A DNA stretch of 41,981 nt from Bacteroides sp. UBA1773 (GTDB taxonomy: Bacteria > Bacteroidota > Bacteroidia > Bacteroidales > Bacteroidaceae), in NCBI GenBank assembly GCA_002315285.1, contig DCGR01000035.1, forward strand, positions 1-41,981, given 5' to 3'. The notes below the pieces were generated by a model. That model did no database searches, was not told where the DNA came from, and worked only from the letters and a program-made list of their open reading frames with translations. A program made the translations under genes and the position numbers. This document shows, in pieces, positions 33,270 to 41,981 of the stretch (position 1 is its first letter; each line of letters starts with the position of its first letter).

Positions 33270-33671
33270 ATGGAAGTTGAAGGAAAAATTATTGCTGTAG
33301 GCCAATCACGAGGTGGCGTTTCGAAAGCAGGTAACAATTGGAAATTGCAAGAGTATGTATTGGAAACCATTGAGCAATATCCCAAGAAGGTGGCTTTCGA
33401 GGTTTTTGGTGAAGAAAAGATCCAGCAGTTCAATATTCAGGTAGGTGAGTCGCTCAAAGTGTCGTTCGACATTGATGCCCGTCAGTGGCAGGATCGTTGG
33501 TTTAATTCCATTCGTGCGTGGAAGGTAGAACGTGTCTCTGCCGATGCTCCTGCGAGTGCGGCTCCCGTACAGCCAGCCGCACAGTTCCAGCAGCCACCCT
33601 TTGCTGCTGCCCCCGCACCTGCACCAACTGATTTCGCACGCACCGATCCCGCCGATGACCTGCCTTTCTGA
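33270..33671 (+). CDS. DUF3127 protein with SSB-like acidic tail
   Basis: The 133-residue protein starts M-E-V-E-G-K-I-I-A-V-G-Q. The first about 92 residues are a small beta-rich domain, W-K-L-Q-E-Y-V-L-E-T, that fits the DUF3127 family and looks like an OB fold. A Pro/Ala/Gln-rich linker follows (about 93-122). The chain ends D-P-A-D-D-L-P-F, very like the D-D-D-I-P-F partner-binding tip of single-strand DNA-binding proteins. The start at 33270 is chosen over an upstream frame that crosses the promoter region. It is divergent to the dnaN operon. A DNA-binding role is inference. Confidence 0.82.
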   Translation: MEVEGKIIAVGQSRGGVSKAGNNWKLQEYVLETIEQYPKKVAFEVFGEEKIQQFNIQVGESLKVSFDIDARQWQDRWFNSIRAWKVERVSADAPASAAPVQPAAQFQQPPFAAAPAPAPTDFARTDPADDLPF

Positions 33672-33703
33672 GTAGTTCCGGTTTCGTTGTCTCAGCCACA
33701 AAC

Positions 33704-33739
33704 AACCTCCATTTGCGACCTCATAGTCAAATGGAGGTT
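33704..33739 (+). terminator. Terminator of DUF3127 gene
   Basis: AACCTCCATTTG and CAAATGGAGGTT form a perfect 12-bp stem around a 12-nt loop. T-rich sequence follows (TTGGCGTTTCTT). Confidence 0.85.
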
Positions 33740-33748
33740 TGGCGTTTC

Positions 33749-33779
33749 TTGTACATTCCAATTTTTTGCGCTATTTTTG
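33749..33779 (+). promoter_or_regulatory. Promoter of acyltransferase gene
   Basis: TTG at 33749-33751 and TATTTTTG at 33772-33779 are 20 nt apart. The leader is about 25 nt. Confidence 0.6.
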
Positions 33780-33809
33780 TAACCACAAATCCCTTTTAAT
33801 GCCAGAATC

Positions 33810-34982
33810 ATGCATGCATCAATTCACACAAGCTACTTGGAATCAAAATCCCGTTTCGACATCCTCGACGGACTGCGTGGCGTTGCCGCCATCGTCATCG
33901 TGTTCTACCACCTACTTGAATGCTATACATCCAACCACATCGATGCACTGTGCAACCATGGCTACCTTGGTGTGGAGTTTTTCTTGGTGCTTTCGGGCTT
34001 TGTCATGGGCTATGCCTACGACGACCGATGGGACCGCATGAGTTTCGCCGATTTTGCCAAACGACGCTTGGTGCGTATGCACCCGCTCATACTTTGGGCT
34101 GCCTTGTTGGGCATGATGATGTTCTACTATACAGGTAGCACCTCGTCAAATCTGGTTGATGCCACTCCTTGGTGGTTTCTGCTCGTGCATGGTCTCATCA
34201 CCCTGTTCCTCATTCCCATTCCGCAAGGTGTCGATATCCGAGGCTGGGGAGAACTGAACTCCATCAACGGTCCAGTATGGACGCTCATGTACGAATATGT
34301 GGCCAACGTACTCTATGCCTTTGTGTTGCGTTTCCTGCCCAAATGGCTGTTGGGCTTGTGCGTGCTGGTAGGCTTGGTGTGCGTTGCCGACCTCACCTTC
34401 AATCTCGACCTGTTCGGCCTCATTGTCACGCGTGGATTTGAATATTCCATGATAGGAGGCTTCTATCTCAACGAACCCCATGTGTATGTGGCTTTTGTGC
34501 GCACTCTGTGTCCCTTCCTCATAGGTCTGATGCTGTCGCGCTGTGGATGGAAGTTGGCTGTGAGCCAAGGATTTTGGTTGGCCGCCATCGGCTTGTTTGC
34601 ATTGCTCGTGTTGCCCTATCCCGGCAACAACGATTTCCGCATCGTCGATGGCCTCTATCAATTCGTGTGCATCGCGTTGCTCTTCCCATTGCTGCTCATG
34701 GTAGGGGCGGGCAGTACCATCAAAGGCCGATTTACCCACAAGTTCTGCCGCTTCCTCGGCGATATTTCCTATCCCATCTACCTCACCAACTACCCCTTTG
34801 CCTACTTGGAGCGTAGTTGGGTGGAGGCTCATCCCGATGCGCCCATAGGCACTCGGGTAATGGTGTTCGTCCTTACCTTCTTCATGATACTTCTTTCCGC
34901 TTGGGCTGTGTATCGGCTCTACGACCTGCCCGTGCGCACATGGCTGCGCGACCATTGGCTAAGGCGCGGGGTCAAGGCATGA
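33810..34982 (+). CDS. Acyltransferase 3 (OafA/YrhL-type) membrane protein
   Basis: The 390-residue inner-membrane protein has about ten hydrophobic segments. The N-terminus D-I-L-D-G-L-R-G-V-A-A (17-27) and F-Y-H-L-L-E with the conserved His34 are family signatures, followed by G-Y-L-G-V-E-F-F-L-V-L-S-G-F. Such proteins transfer acetyl or other acyl groups to surface sugars. The substrate is not shown by the context, since no glycan locus surrounds it. It has its own promoter. Confidence 0.9.
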   Translation: MHASIHTSYLESKSRFDILDGLRGVAAIVIVFYHLLECYTSNHIDALCNHGYLGVEFFLVLSGFVMGYAYDDRWDRMSFADFAKRRLVRMHPLILWAALLGMMMFYYTGSTSSNLVDATPWWFLLVHGLITLFLIPIPQGVDIRGWGELNSINGPVWTLMYEYVANVLYAFVLRFLPKWLLGLCVLVGLVCVADLTFNLDLFGLIVTRGFEYSMIGGFYLNEPHVYVAFVRTLCPFLIGLMLSRCGWKLAVSQGFWLAAIGLFALLVLPYPGNNDFRIVDGLYQFVCIALLFPLLLMVGAGSTIKGRFTHKFCRFLGDISYPIYLTNYPFAYLERSWVEAHPDAPIGTRVMVFVLTFFMILLSAWAVYRLYDLPVRTWLRDHWLRRGVKA

Positions 34983-35110
34983 AAAATCATGGGTGATGCA
35001 TGAAAACAACGCTTGGTGTTAAGGAGTAGGAATCTTGTGAGTTGGCTTCTGTATGATTCATGACAATGATATTTTTTCATATTTCTGCTCTCATCTGAAG
35101 CAAATTGTTG

Positions 35111-35118
35111 TATATTTG
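35111..35118 (+). promoter_or_regulatory. -7 box of nhaD
   Basis: TATATTTG matches TAnnTTTG, 42 bp before the nhaD ATG. A clear -33 TTG is lacking. Confidence 0.45.
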
Positions 35119-35160
35119 CAAACGAAGTAAAAATGACTTTAACATTTAACCATAAAAATT

Positions 35161-36540
35161 ATGAACATTTCTATTACAATGGCTATTGTTTTTCTGATTG
35201 GCATCATCATGATTGCCTTGGAAGACATGATTAAGATTAACAAGGCGGCGGTTTCCGTGACAATGTGTATTGTCCTGTGGATTATGCTTCTGATGAATGT
35301 GGAGGCCATATTTCTGATGGGTACACCTGAAATGATTGAAACTTTCTGGAAAGCTTATCCAGCGGAAATGTCAACCTATTCTAATCATGAGATAGCATCG
35401 GCCTACTTGAGCCAGACCATCGTTTCATCGTTCGGCGACGTTTCATCTACCTTGTTCTTCGTGTTGGCATCAATGGCCATTGTGGAGGTGTTGGATTCGC
35501 ATGGGTCGTTCGAGGTCATTACCCGATCCATCAAGGCCCGGAGGAAAAGAACGCTGATATGGATTGTTTCGGCTATCACGTTTTTCCTGTCGGCATTGTT
35601 GGGCAACCTTGCGACGGTGATTATCGTCATTGCGATACTCCGCAAACTGATTACTGAAGCTGGGGAGAGGCTTCCTTTCTCCTGCCTTTGCGTAATAGCT
35701 GCCAATGCTGGAGGCTCGTTCTCTCCCATTGGCGACGTGACGACATTGCTGCTCTGGACTGGTGGCGATGTGACTGCCATCCATCAGATTACACACATCA
35801 TTCTGCCTGCGTTGGCGATGGTGTGCATCCCGGCATTGCTCGTTTCCTTCTCGTTCAAGAAGGATGAAACATTCTCGAGGCTCGAACTTACAAATGAAAA
35901 CATCCATCCCCAATATGCCAGTCCTACATTCCAGTCTGTGTTGCTTGGAATAGGTCTTCTGTCGTTGGTACTCGTTCCAGTGTTCCAGTCAAGCCTGAAG
36001 GTCCCTCCATATATGAGCGTGCTATTGGGTCTGTGTGTGCTTTGGATCATTACCGACATCAAGGCTGCCATATCTAACGACCCGAATGCTGGCAAGATGA
36101 AAGTGTCGCGTTTGTTCAGTCATTTGGACCTTTCCACCATCTTGTTCTTCCTTGGTGTGCTGATGTCGGTTGAGGCGCTGAAGCAGGTGGGTGTGCTTAC
36201 CTCTTTGGCAAATTCGCTCAATGCGGCCATTCCTGAGCCCAAGGCTATTGCCGTACTTCTGGGATGCTGTTCGTCTGTCCTGGACAACGTTGCCTTGGTG
36301 GCTGCCACCATGGGCATGTATCCGTTGGCCGAGTCCGGTACATTCATGCCCGACAGTCCTTTCTGGACGCTTCTTGCTTATTGTGCAGTCACGGGTGGTA
36401 GCATCCTGATTATTGGCTCTGCTTCAGGTGTTACTGTGATGGGTTTGGAAAAGGTGAAATTCGGCTATTATCTGAAGAAGTTCTCTCCATTGGCTTTGCT
36501 GGGATATTTTGTTGGTGTTGCCATATTCCTGCTTTTCTAA
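35161..36540 (+). CDS. nhaD: Na+/H+ antiporter NhaD
   Basis: The 459-residue inner-membrane protein has about twelve hydrophobic helices and the ion-transporter superfamily pattern. Conserved segments are L-L-G-N-L-A-T-V-I, A-A-N-A-G-G-S-F-S-P-I-G-D-V-T-T, and S-S-V-L-D-N-V-A-L-V-A-A. It exports Na+ in exchange for H+. The likely Na+-type V-ATPase in the same window makes a sodium cycle plausible. It stands alone between a -7 box and a strong terminator. Confidence 0.92.
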   Translation: MNISITMAIVFLIGIIMIALEDMIKINKAAVSVTMCIVLWIMLLMNVEAIFLMGTPEMIETFWKAYPAEMSTYSNHEIASAYLSQTIVSSFGDVSSTLFFVLASMAIVEVLDSHGSFEVITRSIKARRKRTLIWIVSAITFFLSALLGNLATVIIVIAILRKLITEAGERLPFSCLCVIAANAGGSFSPIGDVTTLLLWTGGDVTAIHQITHIILPALAMVCIPALLVSFSFKKDETFSRLELTNENIHPQYASPTFQSVLLGIGLLSLVLVPVFQSSLKVPPYMSVLLGLCVLWIITDIKAAISNDPNAGKMKVSRLFSHLDLSTILFFLGVLMSVEALKQVGVLTSLANSLNAAIPEPKAIAVLLGCCSSVLDNVALVAATMGMYPLAESGTFMPDSPFWTLLAYCAVTGGSILIIGSASGVTVMGLEKVKFGYYLKKFSPLALLGYFVGVAIFLLF

Positions 36541-36578
36541 AAATGTGTCATATAAAATACCGATAGATGACAAATAAC

Positions 36579-36620
36579 AAAACCCGATAGCTTGACATCC
36601 TTCATAGGCTATCGGGTTTT
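36579..36620 (+). terminator. Terminator of nhaD
   Basis: AAAACCCGATAGC (36579-36591) pairs perfectly over 13 bp with GCTATCGGGTTTT (36608-36620), loop 16 nt. Confidence 0.88.
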
Positions 36621-36748
36621 ATGGTATAAGGGGTTAGCTCCTCCCCCCCCATAGAGAGGAAGTTGAGAGCCGAGAGCCATGCACTGGGAATCGATAACTG
36701 AGAATTGTAAACCGATAACTGAAAATCAAATAAATCTTTTACGCCCTC
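36621..36748 (+). other. Upstream region of GH95 gene with short direct repeats
   Basis: It holds a run of eight C (36643-36650), and two copies of CGATAACTGA-R-AAT spaced 21 bp apart. No TAnnTTTG box is seen. It may carry control sites for the glycosidase genes, but none is recognised. Confidence 0.35.
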
Positions 36749-39112
36749 ATGAAAAAAAGCATTTTACTGATCATGTTGTGCTTGGCACAACTTCTTGTGG
36801 CACAGAACCGACAGAACACACTGTGGTACAGAAAACCCGCCAACGACTGGAACGAGGCTTTACCTGTGGGTAACGGACGCATTGGCGCAATGGTGTTCGG
36901 ACAGCCTTGGAACGAGACTATCCAGCTCAACGAGGAAAGTCTGTGGGCTGGTAGCAAGGCTCCCGGTGATGCGGATGCTGCCGCTCGCCTGCCGGAAATA
37001 CAGCAGAAACTCATCAATGGCGAAGTGGCCGAAGCCATCGCGCTTTCGGAGAAATACTTGCCAAGCAATCCCATGCGCATCCGCTCCTACCAGAGTTTCG
37101 GACTGCTCAACATTGAGATGGTGAGCCCGATGGCCGACAAGGCAACCAAACTATCGGGCTATGAGCGCAACCTCCATCTGCCATCGGGTGTGGCTACCAC
37201 TTCATTCACACAGGGCGATGTGTGCCTCACACGCGAGGTGTTCGCTTCGGCTCCCGACAACGTGCTGGTAATCCGCATTGCCGCCAACAAGCCAGGACAG
37301 CTCAATCTGAAACTGTCGTACTCCCGCCAACAGGATGCCATAGCTGCACCTGCTCCCGACAACATGTTGGCCATCGCAGGACAAATCATCGACTTGCCCA
37401 GTCAGCAGACCGACAAGGCTGGAGCCCACATGAAGTTTGGTGGGCTCATAAAGGGTGTGAACAAGGGTGGAACGCTACAGGCCGTGAACAACTCGCTATG
37501 GGTGAGCGAGGCCGATGAAGTAGTGTTCTACGTGGCCATGAACACCGACTACAATTTCGGAGAACTCGATTTCGACCGCAACATATCTCCTGCCGACCTC
37601 TGCCGCCAGCAGATAGCCCAGGCTGCCCAATATGGTTACAACGAGGTAAAGGCACGTCATGTCGCCGATCATGGCGGGCTGTTCGGCCGAGTGTCGCTGA
37701 CCTTAGGCGATGCGTCGCAAGACAACATCCCCACCGACGAACGGCTCCGTGCCGTGAAGGAGGGTGCCATCGACCCTGCTTTGGTGGCTCTCTACTTCCA
37801 GTATGGCCGTTACATGCTCATGGACTCCTCGCGTAGGCCGGGCGTGCTTCCTGCCAACCTGCAAGGACTCTGGTGCCAGGACATGAATGCAGCATGGAAC
37901 TCCGACTTCCACACCAACATCAACATACAGATGAACTACTGGCCTGCTGAGGTGTGCAACCTTTCGGAAACGGTACAGCCTTTCTCCGACTGGATAGACA
38001 AGTTGCGCGAACCGGGACGAGCCACTGCCCGCAAGACCTACAATGCACAGGGCTGGACGGTGAACCACGTGTCGAACCCCTTTGGACATACGGCCATCAG
38101 CGATGGGGTGGGGTGGGGTACCTTCCCGATTGCCGGGGCATGGTTGGTGCTGCACCAGTGGGAACACTATCAGTTTACCGCCGACACTGACTACCTTCGC
38201 ACTACGGCTTATCCGTGTATGAAGGAGGCTGTGGAGTTTCTGCTTTCGTTCATGGTTGAGGATAAGGAAGGACATCTTGTGACGGCTCCCTCCAACTCAC
38301 CCGAAAACACCTATCGGCTCCCTAACGGACAGCAATTCAAGCTCACCTACGGTGCCACCATGGATGTGGAAATCATCACCGAACTGTTTGAGGCTTGCCT
38401 GAAAGCATGCAAGGTGCTGAAGATGGATCGCGGTTTCAGCAAGCAGATTCAGCAAGCACTGAAGAAACTACCGCCCATCAAGATAGGCAAGCGCTACGAC
38501 ACCATACAGGAATGGATTGAGGACTACGAAGAGGTGGAGCCTGGCCATCGCCACATGTCGCACCTGTTCGGACTCTATCCCGGCACTATCATCACGCCTG
38601 CCAACAAGGTGCTGTTCGATGCTGCCAAGCGTACCATAGACCGCCGCCGCAAGTACAACGAAGACCCCAAGACCCGACAAGGCTCGTACACGGGATGGAG
38701 CCGCGCATGGCTGATCAACTTCTATGCCCGGTTGCTCGATGGCGAGGAGGCGGGAGCCAACGTACAGGCACTGCTCGGCAAATCCACCCAGTGGAACCTG
38801 TTCGACTCGCATCCACCTTTCCAGATCGATGGCAACTTTGGCGGCACTGCCGGCATAGCCGAAATGTTGCTCCAGTCACATGCCGGTGAGCTGCATCTGT
38901 TGCCAGCCATCCCCACAGCCTGGGGCACTGGCGAGGTGAGCGGACTGCGTGCCCGTGGTGGATTCACTGTTGATATGAAATGGACTGATGGAAAACTCAC
39001 CGAAGCCACTATCCATGCCGACAGGTCGCAGAAATGCACACTACGCTACAACGGAAAAGTGAAAACAATACGGGTGGATGCAGCGAAGCCATATCAAATC
39101 AAAGACTTTTGA
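36749..39112 (+). CDS. GH95 family alpha-L-fucosidase (or alpha-L-galactosidase)
   Basis: The 787-residue enzyme has a signal peptide (M-K-K-S-I-L-L-I-M-L, end V-A-Q at about 19), an N-terminal beta-sandwich (W-N-E-A-L-P-V-G-N-G-R-I-G-A) and an (alpha/alpha)6 barrel. Catalytic residues known from Bifidobacterium AfcA can be placed: Asn390 and Asn392 in H-T-N-I-N-I, Glu519 in A-P-S-N-S-P-E-N, and Asp694 in F-Q-I-D-G-N-F-G. It would remove terminal alpha-1,2-linked fucose in the periplasm by an inverting mechanism. It is 20 bp before the GH2 gene. Galactosidase specificity cannot be excluded. Confidence 0.92.
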   Translation: MKKSILLIMLCLAQLLVAQNRQNTLWYRKPANDWNEALPVGNGRIGAMVFGQPWNETIQLNEESLWAGSKAPGDADAAARLPEIQQKLINGEVAEAIALSEKYLPSNPMRIRSYQSFGLLNIEMVSPMADKATKLSGYERNLHLPSGVATTSFTQGDVCLTREVFASAPDNVLVIRIAANKPGQLNLKLSYSRQQDAIAAPAPDNMLAIAGQIIDLPSQQTDKAGAHMKFGGLIKGVNKGGTLQAVNNSLWVSEADEVVFYVAMNTDYNFGELDFDRNISPADLCRQQIAQAAQYGYNEVKARHVADHGGLFGRVSLTLGDASQDNIPTDERLRAVKEGAIDPALVALYFQYGRYMLMDSSRRPGVLPANLQGLWCQDMNAAWNSDFHTNINIQMNYWPAEVCNLSETVQPFSDWIDKLREPGRATARKTYNAQGWTVNHVSNPFGHTAISDGVGWGTFPIAGAWLVLHQWEHYQFTADTDYLRTTAYPCMKEAVEFLLSFMVEDKEGHLVTAPSNSPENTYRLPNGQQFKLTYGATMDVEIITELFEACLKACKVLKMDRGFSKQIQQALKKLPPIKIGKRYDTIQEWIEDYEEVEPGHRHMSHLFGLYPGTIITPANKVLFDAAKRTIDRRRKYNEDPKTRQGSYTGWSRAWLINFYARLLDGEEAGANVQALLGKSTQWNLFDSHPPFQIDGNFGGTAGIAEMLLQSHAGELHLLPAIPTAWGTGEVSGLRARGGFTVDMKWTDGKLTEATIHADRSQKCTLRYNGKVKTIRVDAAKPYQIKDF

Positions 39113-39132
39113 ACCAATACGAATAATCGACT

Positions 39133-41538
39133 ATGCACAAATCATTTTTCCTGTTTTGCATGTTGACGGCATTGCTGCTCAACGCTTGCATGTCAAAGGG
39201 TGACGACTCACCCCGACAACGAATGTCATTCAATGCCGACTGGCAGTTCTCGCTCAACAATGGCGAGTGGTGTCAACTCAATCTGCCCCACGACTGGGCC
39301 ATCGAGGGTGAGTTTTCCAAGGACAACCCTTCGGGCATTTCAGGAGGTGCTCTGCCTGGTGGATATGGAGTGTATAGGAAAACCTTCAAGGCTTCGGCCG
39401 ACTGGAAGGACAAATGTGTGTTCATCGACTTCGACGGTGTGTTCATGAATTCTACCGTCGTGCTCAACGGCCATGAACTGGGAACCCGTCCTTACGGCTA
39501 CATCTCGTTCCGCTATGACCTCACTCCCTACCTGCGCTTCGATGCCGACAACGAGCTGGAGGTGCGTGTCGATAATACGGATCAGCCCAACTCACGCTGG
39601 TATGCCGGTTGTGGCATTTACCGCAACGTGTGGCTGGTAGTGACACAACCCACACACATTGACCACTGGGGCGTGTATGCCGTACCCGAAGCGAATGGCG
39701 ATGTGACCGTCAGTGTGGAACAATGTGGCAAAGCTGAAGTGCGCAATACCATCATCGATGCCGAAGGCAACGTAATGGCCGAAGGTGGCGACCGCCTGCA
39801 TGTGGACAATCCACACTTGTGGGATGTGGCCGCCCCTTACCTTTATACCCTGTGCACCCAACTGTGGAAGGAAGGCATACTGGTGGATGAAGTTAACACA
39901 CGCATCGGCTTCCGCAGTTTCCGTTTCGATGCCACAGAAGGTTTCTTCCTCAATGACCGTTCGCTGAAAATCAATGGAGTGTGCCAGCACCACGACTTAG
40001 GCTGCCTTGGTTCGGCCATGAACCGACGCGCCCTACAGCGCCAACTCGAAATACTGAAAGGCTGTGGAGTCAATGCCATCCGTTGCTCGCACAATCCGCC
40101 CTCGCCTGAACTGTTGGAACTGGCCGACGAGATGGGTCTCCTCATCATGGATGAGGCTTTCGACATGTGGTATCGCCGTAAGACCCGCTTCGACTATGCC
40201 CGCTTTTTCAACGACTGGTATGAGCGTGACCTCACCGACCTCGTGACACGCGACCGCAACCATCCTTCCATCATCCTGTGGAGCATAGGCAATGAGGTGT
40301 TGGAACAGTGGCAGAATGCCAGTGCCGACCAGCTTTCGGCCGAAGAGGCCAACTTCATCCTGAACTTCGGCCACAAGGAAGAGCAGCTTACCAAGAACAA
40401 TGCCGAACTCAGCGTAAACTCTCTGCTTACCCGTAAGCTGGTAGATATCGTCAAGAGTCTCGATGCCACCCGACCTGTCACAGCCGGATGCAACAATGTC
40501 AGTGCCGACAACCAGTTGTTCCAGTCGGGAGCAATCGACGTGATTGGTTTCAACTACCATAATGCCGATGTGCTGAAGGCACCGGAAAACTTCCCTGGCA
40601 AGCCTTTCGTGATTTCCGAAAGCAATTCGTCCATCCACACTCGTGGCTACTACCGCATGCCGTCCGACTCAGTGTATGTGGCTCCGGGATATGGCAACGA
40701 CTACGTGCCCGACCCAACCATGCAATGCTCTGCCTATGACAATAGCCGTGTGCCTTGGGGACACACCCACGAGGAAACGCTCGACATCATCAAGCACAAT
40801 CCCTACGTGAGCGGACAGTTCATTTGGACAGGATTCGACTACATCGGTGAGCCTACTCCTTATCCTTGGCCTGCCCACAGTTCGTATTTCGGATTCATTG
40901 ACCTTTGCGGCTTCCCGAAAGACGCTTACTACCTCTACCAGAGCGAATGGACCGACCAGACGGTGCTCCATCTGTTCCCTCATTGGAACTGGCAACCCGC
41001 GCAGGAAGTGGATGTGTGGTGCTACTACAACAATGCCGACTCGGTGGAACTCTTCCTCAACGACCGCTCATTGGGTTGCTCGGCCAAGGGTGAACACCGT
41101 TTCCACGCACAGTGGCGAGTGGCTTTCGAACCAGGCACATTGCGTGCCGTGTCATACAAAAATGGCGAAGTGGTGGCTGAGCAGCAAGTATGCACCGCCA
41201 GTGCTCCTGCCCGCATCAGGCTTACACCCGATCGGAAGGTCATGAAAGCCGATGGTACCGACCTCAGCTTCATCACCGTTGAGGTGACCGATGAAGATGG
41301 CAACCTGTGCCCGTTTGCCGATAATGACATTCAGTTCAAGCTCTCGGGCAAGGCTTTCATTGCCGGTGTCGGCAACGGAAATCCCATCTCGCTTGAACCC
41401 CACAAGGCCGACCATCGCCGCGTCTTCAATGGTAAGTGTCTGCTTGTGGTTCAAAACCAAGGCAAGAAAGGTCGGGTGAAAGTCACGGCATCGGCGTCAG
41501 GTCTGACAGATGCCAGCACAACCCTTCGGGTGAAGTAA
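39133..41538 (+). CDS. GH2 family beta-galactosidase-like lipoprotein
   Basis: The 801-residue protein has a lipoprotein signal (L-L-N-A-C19). Domains in order are the sugar-binding sandwich (L-P-H-D-W-A-I-E-G), an Ig-like domain, the TIM barrel, then DUF4982-like and Ig-like C-terminal domains (S-V-E-L-F-L-N-D-R-S-L-G). The acid/base is Glu388 in S-I-G-N-E-V, the nucleophile Glu496 in V-I-S-E-S-N. Family members are beta-galactosidases, with some glucuronidases and mannosidases. Next to a GH95 enzyme, a beta-galactosidase acting after defucosylation is most likely. The lipid anchor indicates membrane attachment. Confidence 0.9.
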   Translation: MHKSFFLFCMLTALLLNACMSKGDDSPRQRMSFNADWQFSLNNGEWCQLNLPHDWAIEGEFSKDNPSGISGGALPGGYGVYRKTFKASADWKDKCVFIDFDGVFMNSTVVLNGHELGTRPYGYISFRYDLTPYLRFDADNELEVRVDNTDQPNSRWYAGCGIYRNVWLVVTQPTHIDHWGVYAVPEANGDVTVSVEQCGKAEVRNTIIDAEGNVMAEGGDRLHVDNPHLWDVAAPYLYTLCTQLWKEGILVDEVNTRIGFRSFRFDATEGFFLNDRSLKINGVCQHHDLGCLGSAMNRRALQRQLEILKGCGVNAIRCSHNPPSPELLELADEMGLLIMDEAFDMWYRRKTRFDYARFFNDWYERDLTDLVTRDRNHPSIILWSIGNEVLEQWQNASADQLSAEEANFILNFGHKEEQLTKNNAELSVNSLLTRKLVDIVKSLDATRPVTAGCNNVSADNQLFQSGAIDVIGFNYHNADVLKAPENFPGKPFVISESNSSIHTRGYYRMPSDSVYVAPGYGNDYVPDPTMQCSAYDNSRVPWGHTHEETLDIIKHNPYVSGQFIWTGFDYIGEPTPYPWPAHSSYFGFIDLCGFPKDAYYLYQSEWTDQTVLHLFPHWNWQPAQEVDVWCYYNNADSVELFLNDRSLGCSAKGEHRFHAQWRVAFEPGTLRAVSYKNGEVVAEQQVCTASAPARIRLTPDRKVMKADGTDLSFITVEVTDEDGNLCPFADNDIQFKLSGKAFIAGVGNGNPISLEPHKADHRRVFNGKCLLVVQNQGKKGRVKVTASASGLTDASTTLRVK

Positions 41539-41549
41539 TCCGGTCTGGT

Positions 41550-41593
41550 AGCCCCGATCGTTTGCTGTCAGGAGTTGGCAAATGGTTTGGGCT
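41550..41593 (+). other. Imperfect hairpin after GH2 gene
   Basis: AGCCC/GGGCT and GTTTGC/GCAAAT pair in nested order around a 12-nt loop, separated by internal loops. No T-run follows, so it is not a clear terminator. It lies in the 109-bp gap before the last gene. Confidence 0.3.
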
Positions 41594-41647
41594 GCTGTGT
41601 ATGCCCCGACTTCATAGAAACGTAGTATTTGAAAAATAACACAAGAA

Positions 41648-41981
41648 ATGAACAGAATTGAAAAAGCCCTGAGTGTGGCTACCGACACGAAAGTGTGTGA
41701 GATAGGCAGAGGAAAGCTCTGCCGTGTACCCGAATTGTTCCGTCAACTGTTTCCCAGGCGGAAAGCCATCATCATCTCCGATACCATCATGTGGGATGCG
41801 TGTGCGGAAACCGTCTATCAGTACATGCAGCAAGCCAATGTCCCCTGTGAATGTTTCCTGATTCCCGACCGTCACTTCCATGCCGAATGGAAGTATGTGG
41901 AGATGGTGGAGGAGGCCGTACGTAAGGCCGATGCTGTGGCCATCTCGGTAGGTTCGGGTGTCATCAACGACCTTTGCAAGC
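41648..41981 (+). CDS. sn-glycerol-1-phosphate dehydrogenase-like protein, N-terminal part
   Basis: The gene runs off the right edge after 111 codons. The visible part starts M-N-R-I-E-K-A-L-S-V-A, has the nucleotide-binding strand A-I-I-I-S-D-T-I-M-W, and reaches S-V-G-S-G-V-I-N-D-L-C-K, typical of the iron-containing dehydrogenase/AraM/EgsA group. These reduce dihydroxyacetone phosphate to glycerol-1-phosphate. Its position behind GH95 and GH2 suggests a sugar-use locus, but a relation is unproven. A 3-dehydroquinate synthase is less likely, given the V-G-S-G-V-I-N-D motif. The ATG at 41648 is preceded by A-rich sequence. Confidence 0.75.
   Translation, partial: MNRIEKALSVATDTKVCEIGRGKLCRVPELFRQLFPRRKAIIISDTIMWDACAETVYQYMQQANVPCECFLIPDRHFHAEWKYVEMVEEAVRKADAVAISVGSGVINDLCK

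Overview
The window looks like a chromosomal segment of a Bacteroidales bacterium, probably Prevotellaceae or Bacteroidaceae. The evidence is a GGGtGRT-family protein, a Chlamydia-type V-ATPase operon containing DUF2764, a UpxY-type NusG paralogue, a short primary sigma factor without a long N-terminal region, ATP-driven carbohydrate enzymes of GH95 and GH2, and many promoters with the Bacteroidetes -7 box TAnnTTTG. No rRNA, tRNA, CRISPR array, transposase or phage gene was seen.

Layout. 1-1586 (+): the end of a NifU/IscU-like scaffold gene and the complete GGGtGRT gene. 1587-4286: a terminator, a long leader, a 49-codon peptide gene and an AT-rich lipoprotein adhesin with GLUG-like repeats, closed by a terminator next to a T9G9 tract. 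4312-9646 (-): a tightly packed operon ftsY-rimO-HU-(HU/TM/LysM)-secreted Asp-rich protein. 9737-10759 (-): galE. 10843-18809 (-): V-ATPase operon E-DUF2764-A-B-D-I-K, with a UpxY/NusG-like gene as its last member. 18810-19258: intergenic region with the operon promoter, a hairpin and a 167-bp imperfect palindrome. 19259-20636 (-): rpoD and ferritin. 20822-21274 (+): a low-molecular-weight protein tyrosine phosphatase. 21410-25700 (-): ppdK and rlmD. 25863-27128 (+): tilS, overlapping a convergent gene by 23 bp. 27106-33125 (-): dnaN-exonuclease-recN-rlmB-(pseudoprotease/TPR) operon. 33270-36540 (+): an SSB-tailed DUF3127 protein, an acyltransferase-3 and NhaD. 36749-41981 (+): GH95, GH2 lipoprotein and the start of a glycerol-1-phosphate dehydrogenase-like gene.

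How the parts fit. Most of the window is housekeeping: protein targeting, ribosome and tRNA modification, replication and repair, and ion energetics. The V-ATPase c-ring subunit carries the ligand set known for Na+ binding in Enterococcus hirae NtpK, and an NhaD antiporter lies in the same window, which is consistent with a sodium cycle. GH95 and GH2 form a small unit suited to trimming Fuc(alpha1-2)Gal ends from a glycan. The less understood parts are the membrane-spanning HU/LysM protein, which could tie DNA to the cell wall; the GGGtGRT/scaffold pair; the short peptide upstream of the mosaic adhesin; the NusG paralogue in the V-ATPase operon; the DUF3127 protein with an SSB-like tail; and the 167-bp palindrome.
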